From a virus, in IMG/VR virus record IMGVR_UViG_3300033153_011062, positions 1-39,144 of that record: 39,144 bases of DNA. The stretch is one strand, 5' to 3'. Shown here in pieces: positions 25,601-32,700 of the stretch. A program made the translations under genes and the position numbers. Position 1 is the stretch's first letter. Each line of letters begins with the position of its first letter. The notes beneath the pieces are model-generated. The model had not been told where the DNA came from. It did not search any database and was given only the letters and a program-made list of their open reading frames with translations.

Positions 25601-27116
25601 TAGATTACGAGAACTTGATATTTTCACTATCGAATTAAATGGTCTAGCTCAATCTGCCACAGTAGATACAGTAATCGATACATCTAATTTTACTTTTACA
25701 GACTCAACGGGGTTACCAGATGAAACATACCCAAATGGTTTTGTAATAGCTGATGCTAAAACACCTACTAGATACCGAATCGAATCTCTCGGCTTCAATA
25801 ACCTATATAGGTTAGCTTGGGCTGAAGGTGATGAACCTCTTTTTGTAGATTGTGGCGTAGCGATAGATGACTCCATGTCAATACAAGGGGACACATTTGG
25901 GAGCAATAACTCAGGTATTTTTAGAGTACTTGGCGTTGATAATCGTAGTGTAATTTTTGAAAATGAAATTGCAAGTGAAGAACTAAATACATACTTCTCG
26001 TTTAACGATGTGGGGTTACTCGCTAATTGGACTTCCAGTTTAGATACTGTTGCAGGCCTAAGTGGAACCTTCACTAATGTAACTGCAGGCGATTGGGTTA
26101 AAAAACCTGAAGATGAAGATACTGAATACCGGCAAGTCGTAGACCTATTAGATGATAATAACCTACCAGTAGGTGCAGCACTAGCAACTAGATTACAGTT
26201 AGGCGCTAACTATAAAGGCACTACATCTAGCAGTCTCGGTATTAGCTATGATCAAAACACGGATGTAGGTAAAGGTAAAGTTTTACAGAATATTGCAGAC
26301 GTACAATTTTATGAAGGTGATTCAGTTCAAATTAGCGATAATATTGTTATCGATAATATCGCAAATGATGACTGGTTCAGCTCAGTTAACTCTGGTACTT
26401 TCAACATTGTACAGTTTGGAACAGATGGTCAGACTTTAAGACCTTTTGTTAGGGTTGAAAATAGCCCTGGACAAACACAAGTAGGTAGAAAACTAGACGT
26501 CGCACCATTAGGTTTCTTTATCCTTGAGGGGACAGATTATATCTACAAGAGTATCCGTCAAGTTACACACACTGTTATAGATAGTTTTAATCCTGATAGG
26601 CGATCTGTCTACTTAACTCCGTCTACTAAAGCACCAAAAATGACCAATACTAGCGGCACTAAAATTACGCCTATAGGTAAAATAGGATACTCTACTGATG
26701 TAACTGTTGGGATAGATGGCTATACTTATTACACTGGGCTACTTAGAACAGTACAAAGGATCATCGATGGATATGAGCCAGAATCTACTACTTATCCAGG
26801 TAGAAGAGCGGTAGGTGGTGCAATTGAAATACTCCCTCCTCTAATTAGCAGAGTAAATATGTCTCTTGAAGTTACTACTAATGAAGGTATAAACTTAAAT
26901 GAGATAAGTAATGATATAAAGACAGCAGCTATAAAATACATAGATGGTCTCGGTGTTGGTGAAGATGTTATCCTATCTGAGATAACTGTAGCCATCATGG
27001 ATATTACAGGTGTTGCTGCTATTACCTTTAATGATCCAGATCCAAGTATTGAGCGAATATCTATAGCAGATAATGAAAAAGCTTTTATAGAACCAGACGA
27101 TATCAGCGTAGCATAA
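19602..27116 (+). CDS. Giant baseplate J-like wedge protein
   Basis: A 2504-aa protein starting five bases after the previous stop. The N-terminus (residues 1-320) reads as baseplate J: helical start, Arg-Ala-Ala-Asp-Phe-Gly, and the block ETDDDLRERVKSYSNTLARG. The last 140 residues match the J C-terminus (a Ser-Arg-Val-Asn-Met-Ser-Leu-Glu strand, then a helix with Gly-Val-Gly-Glu-Asp-Val). J family members are usually a few hundred to about 700 residues, so some 1,900-2,000 residues are inserted between the conserved ends. The insertion holds repeated beta domains, such as those near residues 530-590, 1233-1446, 1626 and 1801-1886. The protein joins wedges around the hub; the insert probably projects from the baseplate. 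Confidence 0.85.
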   Translation: MAVEIKSYNQILGSMIRKIIADTPLNDINTGSTLMTLLEAAAQVDFENNASILNVLELLSVDAIKNNDLDARAADFGLSRVPARRATGFIDIGDSSIEKRSTGLYQVKPAPIAGSTQLFVNNATDWTQTGEIFIGRGTTNFEGPISYTSIADNGSFFTINLASSLQKDHLVSETVIDAQGTSNRLISAGTLVQIPANNINPVTEYRIIRDAVIASGEDLVQGVEVAAIVAGTNSNAGINTIVQFSSVPFPGVTATNTTAFTNGTNVETDDDLRERVKSYSNTLARGTEAAILASVIGVSDPDDGKQVASAIITEPPKIGDPSILYIDDGGGFEPSFIGQSVDVLLNSANGSEEFLQLANFPLPRPQAINAINGPFELTDQMELRVVVDGIEENIIFTSDQFSNIAASTNAEIIIAINSQSVGFKATFTENSSRMLLFPLDHTVETIQVSAIKSTDDSSLFANNILKFPTNEFSYIRLYQNSTLLTEKERSATLLTNPFATWNITDEGSLVISVDNTPAQDRAFSEPDFGGTPFIALTIDDWVAVINQKYAGITATATSSGRVQIVSNKEGSDSSLEILGGSYFNKLFSNQETLSGGTNSDFELNRQNGNIRILRDIEIGDSITTGIEDAKGAIYSSETPSGSYDLSIDSSGRTSQMVMLADSDKVSIRVNSGLAVGNIVTLTDEGSNVMRLTSDSATSFSAMMPEDYIYIAYRGVTSPWIDEANTGLFKIIAKGEHINVGTDTYVEVKNISIVPGVHTVEAGEDIQAFRAGTYPQLWKSSFVPVPASVQIQDLVNSFNDNLVNIKNSVFKTNSMKLTSTTEDDGSISTPIGSGNILSLFELLENQEGTLGFIATRTPEKDFPSFFKYTQPTSEDAEGVTGKDVWLDRVQYTDIKGAFTSDAAPGEVGVDTYSEELESTGILTSAILNYTDVVNFLDGANKGHYRNIRDYLTGDKIGTQHALPRTIMNTIANDRFNLMHPAAISPEDSIVFILDQDSIAKTIDIRMSRTGQINSDFPPTTFSFSANDADNEPGITFGNLQVWGKLANNTEFEDYAVWFKARNWYVDGGAGNGGGAFIVRSEEFGPHGEAIRFQIEHPTLPDTGNTITHGNNPDFTLATYKFGSGAKRPIGLVDGDSFTVSNPGSNVYRYTFNNSPAFASVSPNDVISILNNSGVSTSNQGQFSVIAVDDSLKTIDVYNPNGAVTPAGNPEVTTIDTIDDIVGSPTVSVVSNIAAATGLDGEFFTINDAAGAVAIYYNVGTPNPGPGVLGVSRVIEVVLGGAEVAGTVALLTSGVITADSEFSGLAAGSAVTITNVDNGTLAVSADGSTPTGFTFSGTIGVADTTIDGTYFTLQDQDGSVAFWYDLSGTTPEPLHGADRAIEIMTVNFGDTASTIATKSAVLIVADPKFASALVVSNQITVTDTNNGARIASSAGTTGFTIAESIAGIDDVIEVMSAVELISIFPLTGTSVADIVSKISESPILIAAEVDGTNDILKATRENVYTPAGPGDFSASLAYNHNPVSGSGENTWIRLYDSMGWVKIFENTNPQFALKNELVLQGAAPSAYAMDTAPNNDGSTGEYFKLVPTTLTNTLHHFTQKALSQLPIVADVEIAENIRKIQVKSKLLGSQGAIEVVGGNANNIDFSIFGEAQIAPGTESGSDFLQVKTRAFPVTLTKGTLVRVENTQPAKRLSRLSDSDTIDIVKGTGNNTEYLWNPKDTKLSSLVKFSITDISSLYGRAADTVWRWQHNDSGSFFNILDLTLGTTTAPPDDENADGTGDAANLVIDLIEAGTVTEAQNFRLTVTETPVQADYFTFRSANPTLATFAVWFNVTDGGGAGDVPTGTTYDTAINQIQVDILSTDSEDSIVSKMAAVLNVNVPFLSEFEGIQEEGANLDDIVPGDLLNAYGTFTSDWNSGNKVHASGDGDIGGFPIIAADSISRWIDVVNPDGVAMAIEKAIGSGTVEITPTPVIKWNLKHAAKTAVVQAVKLGTTITVTTVDQHRLRELDIFTIELNGLAQSATVDTVIDTSNFTFTDSTGLPDETYPNGFVIADAKTPTRYRIESLGFNNLYRLAWAEGDEPLFVDCGVAIDDSMSIQGDTFGSNNSGIFRVLGVDNRSVIFENEIASEELNTYFSFNDVGLLANWTSSLDTVAGLSGTFTNVTAGDWVKKPEDEDTEYRQVVDLLDDNNLPVGAALATRLQLGANYKGTTSSSLGISYDQNTDVGKGKVLQNIADVQFYEGDSVQISDNIVIDNIANDDWFSSVNSGTFNIVQFGTDGQTLRPFVRVENSPGQTQVGRKLDVAPLGFFILEGTDYIYKSIRQVTHTVIDSFNPDRRSVYLTPSTKAPKMTNTSGTKITPIGKIGYSTDVTVGIDGYTYYTGLLRTVQRIIDGYEPESTTYPGRRAVGGAIEILPPLISRVNMSLEVTTNEGINLNEISNDIKTAAIKYIDGLGVGEDVILSEITVAIMDITGVAAITFNDPDPSIERISIADNEKAFIEPDDISVA

Positions 27117-27123
27117 GGTTGCC

Positions 27124-29652
27124 ATGGCAAACAATAAAACAAAAGTAGATCGAATACACGATCAAATGCCTAAATTTTTTAGGACTAGAGTGAACCCTAA
27201 TTGGAACGCTCTTATTGATAGTTTGGGCAGCTCTGATCAAAAATTAGCAGATCTAGTAGAAGAAGTAAAGAAGCAATTTTTCATTAAAACAGCAGAAAGA
27301 CCATATATAGACAGATTAGGTGCGAACTTCCAAGTCTCTAGGCCAAAAGGAATTGGCATGGATGATTCAGCATTTCGTACCTATATTCCTGTTTTAGCAT
27401 ACCAACCTAAGCAAGTAAAATTAGTATTAGACCTATTATTAGATATCTTCTTTTTTAAGGAGTCAACTACTTCTTTCACACAATCTGAAAATTCTGAATT
27501 ATACAATCTAGTTGATGGATGGGATCTCCAGTACGTAGTTGACGGCTCTAAAAAAGAAAGTATCTTTTTTGAAGCTAGTGATTTTACTGACATCAATAAT
27601 GCAACTGCTGACGAGATTGCAGGAGCAATAAATAGAAAAGCCCTACATAGTTTTGCTATTGTATTCGATGATAGAATACTTAAGCGTAAATTTATACGTA
27701 TTTTTACTAATACAATCGGCTCAAAGGGATCTATAGAGATTGTTGGCGGTAGAGCTAATTTGCAATTTAGATTTGTCGGCTTTAACAATGATGCTGGAGC
27801 CGGTAACAATACAGTGTGGAATATCACCAAGATCGGTGATACTGTAACATTTGAACACATTGGGGGGACATCTCCAAACTTAGATAAAGTTGTAGCTGGT
27901 AATGTAGTCATTATCGATATACCTGGAAATGAGGGATCATTTCTTATTACAGAGGTAGATGCTGGAGCTGGTACTTTTACTTTTACAAATCTTTTTGGCA
28001 CTGAAGCTGTACATGACCATGCTGCATCACCAAATACTGCTGTAAATTTTATGGCTCTTGAAAAATCAGTCATATTCACTAACAGCAATCGTGCCGTTGT
28101 CTGGGAAGTATCACCTGGTGAAATTATTGTTGAAATACCGGCATCACCGCCAGTAGTAAAACGTGATCTTAAGGGAAGTGCCCATATCAATGGGATAACA
28201 GATACTATAATAAATAGGATTAGCCCTACAGAATTAGAACTAAATATTGCTGATGAGTGGCCACTTTTAGGTGGACAATTTGTCATTAAGCGAACTGACG
28301 AAATTATCACTAGGATCTTAACTGATACTGAAGACGAGATCGTCTCTAATACATTAGAAACACGATTTGACAAGTCACAAGCGTACAGTTATACACTTAA
28401 ATCTGGCAATACCTTGACGGGTATAGTGCCAGATTTACCTATTTTAGCAGATGTATTTGAACATGATATTGTTACTGTAGAAAAACAAGCCAATCATCGT
28501 GCATTGGTTACTACAGCTACATCACATAATTTTAAAATAAATGAAGAAGTCAGGATACAGAATACTAATTCTAATACAGCCACTAAAAGCGTACGTGTTG
28601 ATATTAATCTCTCTGATACAAGTACTGATGTAGCTGCAAAAATAGCTATCAGAGTAGATGATCAAATTGATTTCAATGCTACTAGCCTAGGCTCAATAGT
28701 CGAAATCACTAATTCAGCAAATGGCACTGCTACAGATGCGGTAGATATAGATAGCGGTGTAGCTATTGCTGTAACACAGCAGGGGACATTGGTATTACCA
28801 GAAATTACCCAAATAGGTGCTGATGGCGGCTCGATGTATGATGTTGCCGGTGATGGATTACGCTTTGAAGTAAGTAATGCTAATGATGTTACTCGTTACC
28901 ATATCTGGATCAATGTATTAGATGGTGTAAACTCACCACAGGTTAATCCTGGTCTAGATGATGGCATCGATGGTACTTTTACAATAACAGAGATAGTATC
29001 TGCAACACAATTTGCTTATATATCTCCGGGTGAACTAGGTACTAAGATTGGTGGCATAGCTAGAGTCGAACGGATAGAAATGGCCAACTCTGGTTCCACT
29101 GCTTTTCTCACCAGTGCTCAACTAGATACAGGTATATTGGGTCCTAATATATGGGACACTAACGCTGCATTTGTACTTTCATCGGTAACCACTAAAACTA
29201 CCGACGAGATCAAAGCAGGTAATAATGTTAGAACATTAAATATATTACCTATCAATGACGTTCCAGATGAAGAAGGGTATGTTGTTTTTGGATTTGGTAC
29301 AGAAAACGAAGAAGGACCAGTGCGGTACTTTTTTAAACCAACAGAATCTTCTATGCAATTAGATCCCGCATATGTCTTCCAGAGTAATCATGATATTGGT
29401 GAGAGTATAACAGTGATTAGGAGACGTGGAGCTCACGTAATCAGCGGCACTGGTAAAGAGTATTCACTCTATATAACAGATCCAGCCGTTGCTAGAGAGG
29501 TTCTGCAGGAGCTACTTAGACAGACAAAATCTGTGGGAATCTTCATAGAGTTCCTAATTAGATTTCCTGAACAATTATATGCCACACTCGATGTCTATCG
29601 CAGTGATAGAGATGGCTTATATCCCGTAGATCAGAGTGAAAATACAGAATAA
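27124..29652 (+). CDS. Baseplate wedge protein, tail protein I-like
   Basis: An 842-aa protein starting at ATG 27124, with TAAGG overlapping the stop of the J gene. Residues 1-110 (RIHDQMPKFFRTRVNPNW, then DRLGANFQVSRPKG) match the general look of gpI/gp7-type wedge proteins that follow J in many myophages. The rest is beta-rich and contains modules also present in its neighbours: a GSKGSIEIVGG segment near residue 205 and a His-Asn-Phe-Lys-Ile-Asn-Glu-Glu module near 460. It should link J to the fibres encoded next. The wedge role is mainly inferred from gene order and the N-terminus. Confidence 0.72.
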   Translation: MANNKTKVDRIHDQMPKFFRTRVNPNWNALIDSLGSSDQKLADLVEEVKKQFFIKTAERPYIDRLGANFQVSRPKGIGMDDSAFRTYIPVLAYQPKQVKLVLDLLLDIFFFKESTTSFTQSENSELYNLVDGWDLQYVVDGSKKESIFFEASDFTDINNATADEIAGAINRKALHSFAIVFDDRILKRKFIRIFTNTIGSKGSIEIVGGRANLQFRFVGFNNDAGAGNNTVWNITKIGDTVTFEHIGGTSPNLDKVVAGNVVIIDIPGNEGSFLITEVDAGAGTFTFTNLFGTEAVHDHAASPNTAVNFMALEKSVIFTNSNRAVVWEVSPGEIIVEIPASPPVVKRDLKGSAHINGITDTIINRISPTELELNIADEWPLLGGQFVIKRTDEIITRILTDTEDEIVSNTLETRFDKSQAYSYTLKSGNTLTGIVPDLPILADVFEHDIVTVEKQANHRALVTTATSHNFKINEEVRIQNTNSNTATKSVRVDINLSDTSTDVAAKIAIRVDDQIDFNATSLGSIVEITNSANGTATDAVDIDSGVAIAVTQQGTLVLPEITQIGADGGSMYDVAGDGLRFEVSNANDVTRYHIWINVLDGVNSPQVNPGLDDGIDGTFTITEIVSATQFAYISPGELGTKIGGIARVERIEMANSGSTAFLTSAQLDTGILGPNIWDTNAAFVLSSVTTKTTDEIKAGNNVRTLNILPINDVPDEEGYVVFGFGTENEEGPVRYFFKPTESSMQLDPAYVFQSNHDIGESITVIRRRGAHVISGTGKEYSLYITDPAVAREVLQELLRQTKSVGIFIEFLIRFPEQLYATLDVYRSDRDGLYPVDQSENTE

Positions 29653-29676
29653 TAGCGGTAAACTAGCGCTGTTTGC

Positions 29677-29732
29677 GGTATAATTTAAAGTGAAGACAGT
29701 TACTTGACATATAGTGATTTTATTACAATAAA
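29677..29732 (+). promoter_or_regulatory. Promoter candidates before the first fibre gene
   Basis: The 106-base gap holds GGTATAAT (29677-29684), matching the boxes before 1709 and 10277. It also holds a perfect TTGACA (29704-29709), followed after 17 bases by AATAAA (29727-29732), a 4/6 match to the -10. Either could serve the fibre gene starting at 29759. Confidence 0.45.
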
Positions 29733-29758
29733 GAGTAATAAGACGCAGGAGGTATACC

Positions 29759-32700
29759 ATCGCAGTATTAGGACGACTATTATTAGGGTCAGCAGAACGA
29801 TTAGATCTCCCGGATCTACTCTCAATCGACTCATTTGCTGCTGCTGATTTCAAATACTTAATTCAAAGTTTTATTGGTGCAGATAAGCCCCTTATTTTAA
29901 AAGGGTTTGAAGTAATTCAGCCCCAAGATGCTATAGGTACTGAGAATATCTCCGTACGAGTAGCTGATTCAGTAGCCTACTACCCATCTTCTGGAGCAGG
30001 CTCTTTCTACTATGGTCTTCCAGAAGGAACAGCAGGCACAGAAGCTCTTGTTCCAGAATTAAGAAAAAATGCAACTAACTACGTATATCTAACCCTTACA
30101 ACATTTGATACTGCTCGTGATAGTAGAGCCTTTTGGGATCCAGATCAAAATGGTGGTGAGGGTGGAGAATTCAGTCAAGATGTCAATACTGAGACGGTAT
30201 TATCTGTAGAGATAAATGTTTCAGTTTCTACTTTTCCAGAAGGTACTATACCTATTGCTAAAGTAGTAGTAGGCCCTTCAGTAATCGATTCTATTCAAGA
30301 TTGTAGAGACATGATGTTCCGCCTTGGAACTGGTGGTGCTAATCCTGATCCTTTCAATAACTATAGTTTTAAAGATGACCCTAGTGCAGAATATGCTAGA
30401 TCTGAGCCACCATCAACACTTACATCTCCATTAAATCCTAATCCATTTGAGGGTGGTGATAAAAACATATCTACTCTAAATGAGTGGATGAGTGTTGTAA
30501 TGACCAGGATAAAAGAGCTGTCTGGTGATACATACTGGTACTCAGAAGAAGGACTAGGTGGTACTGCTCCTAATATAAGTGATACATGGCATGATACATT
30601 AGGCTCGTCGCTGATGTCTAAAGGAGAGTTCTCTCACGATGAACTAATCGGCGGTCAAGTTACTTGGAATGAGAACATACGCTATAATAATCTTACTGAT
30701 CCTAGAAGTATTATTATAAGACCGTCTACCATTAATTTGACAGACGAAAGTATTGCATACATTGAGCTAATTAGAGATGCAGAATTAAACACTACTAGTA
30801 CACCTGCTATATGGCTAACTGGTAGCAGTATCGTAAGTGGCGTAGTTGGTTCTTTTGAGAATCTAACTAAAGGTGACTGGATTAAGAAAAAATCAGATGA
30901 TCACCCTTTATATTTAAGAGCAGAAGAATTTTATGCAGGTACGACTGGACCAGGGTCTGGACTTACTTCACCAGCATTAGCCAAATCAGTAAAGCTAAGT
31001 GCAAATTATGCTGGCACGTCTAGTACTGAAATAGGCGACTACACAAAAGGCGAATACCTACAAACAGATATTGTTATAGCAGATAGAGATGATCCAGCGA
31101 CACATGAGATTGGTGGCAACTTCTATTGGTTAAGTTACCGTTCTGATGTCCTATTAGGACTAGAGTCTATCACACCTACTCAATTAGTAATTGACATTAC
31201 TCAAGCAGATGGTGTCAAGGCTAGAGTAACATCAGTAGGTCACGGATTAATAGACCTAGATAGAATAACTATAACTTCTGGTGGATATGCAGATACATAT
31301 CAAGTAGAAGTAGAAGATGATGATAATTTCTTTATTAATACATCTACTACCGGTGATGAGCCAGGGCAAAATGCTTTCTATGCCATTGTTGAATCAAGAG
31401 CAGTAGAAACAGATTATGGTTTCCAATTAGAGAGTGCAAACCATACAGCTAGAGCTAACCAGCGCGTCTTCATTGAAAACACCGCTTCACTTTATGATGG
31501 TTCATATCTTGTCAATCCTAGATCAGATACTACCTTCCAAATAGCATATGATGCATTGACTCCCGATCCTAGTGATCCTGTGACAGGAAACGTTAGGGTA
31601 ATTAAGGTTAATGTTAAAACTGAGTTCGGTGTTGTTAAAATTATCCAAGGTGAATCAATTGATATCGGCGATGCTGATACTCAAAATATACTTACTTATG
31701 TAGGCATGGAATCATTAGCACAAACTGTACCAGTGTATTCAACCCCAGATGGCTACAACGCATTAGACGGTCACCATAATTATAACTCTGATATAAACGA
31801 TAACTTAACCACAAGAGCATCTAAGCTTACCTCTATGATGGCTGACCGTGTTCAAGAGCGTGGATTTAGTTTACGCGGACGTGTTAATGTTACTTCCGTA
31901 ACAAATGGTTTAAATCAAGATATCTCGGCTAATGGAACACTAACACTACATAAACCTAGTAGCCCTGAACAAGTAATAGATTTAACTGTTAGTCTTCCAG
32001 CTAACAGTGTAGCTATTGCCAACATAGATAGAGATGGTAACTCAGCTATATCTTTAACAGTAGATAGCATTGGTAATAATTCTCTTCTTAGTGAAAATAA
32101 GATTATAATGTTTTATCGCTTCGGTGATACTACAGTACATACATGGGAAGACAATACTATAGTGCCTTCTGGTCATCTTAATCTTGGCTTACCAGAAGAT
32201 TCATCTAATAGAAATATTATAGTTTACAATCCAGGTCAAATCAAACTAGATCCACTTACAGGAGTACTTGATCTAGTAGTTAGAGAAAGTAAAGAAACTA
32301 CACTTATCACTGCATTGAGTGGTGCCGTAACACCTCAATCAAGTTGGTTCACTTTCAATGCTGCACTTGATGCAACTGAATATTATGTCTGGTATGACAT
32401 TAATGCAGGTGGAACTGATCCAGCGATTGTTGGTAAAACTGCTATTCCAGTTGCCATTCTTCCTGGTGACTCTGCAGATGATGTAGCATTAGCTACTGAG
32501 ACAGCTATAGCAACTATTGCAGTAGCTGACGTAACTGCGTCGCTCATTGGATCAGAAGTTACTATTACAAATCTATTAATAGGTGATGCTACTAAAGCAG
32601 CAGATGGCGGAAGCACTGGATTTAGTATCAGCATCTTATGCAGTGGAAATGATCCAGATATTGAATTAATAATTCCAGGATCCAGTAATAATATAGTTGA

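Noticed and set aside
27381-28373. - strand frame of 330 codons inside the wedge gene
   Set aside because: It is a shadow of a strongly coding + strand frame, rich in Ser/Leu/Val/Pro as such shadows are, with no ribosome site or neighbours on that strand.
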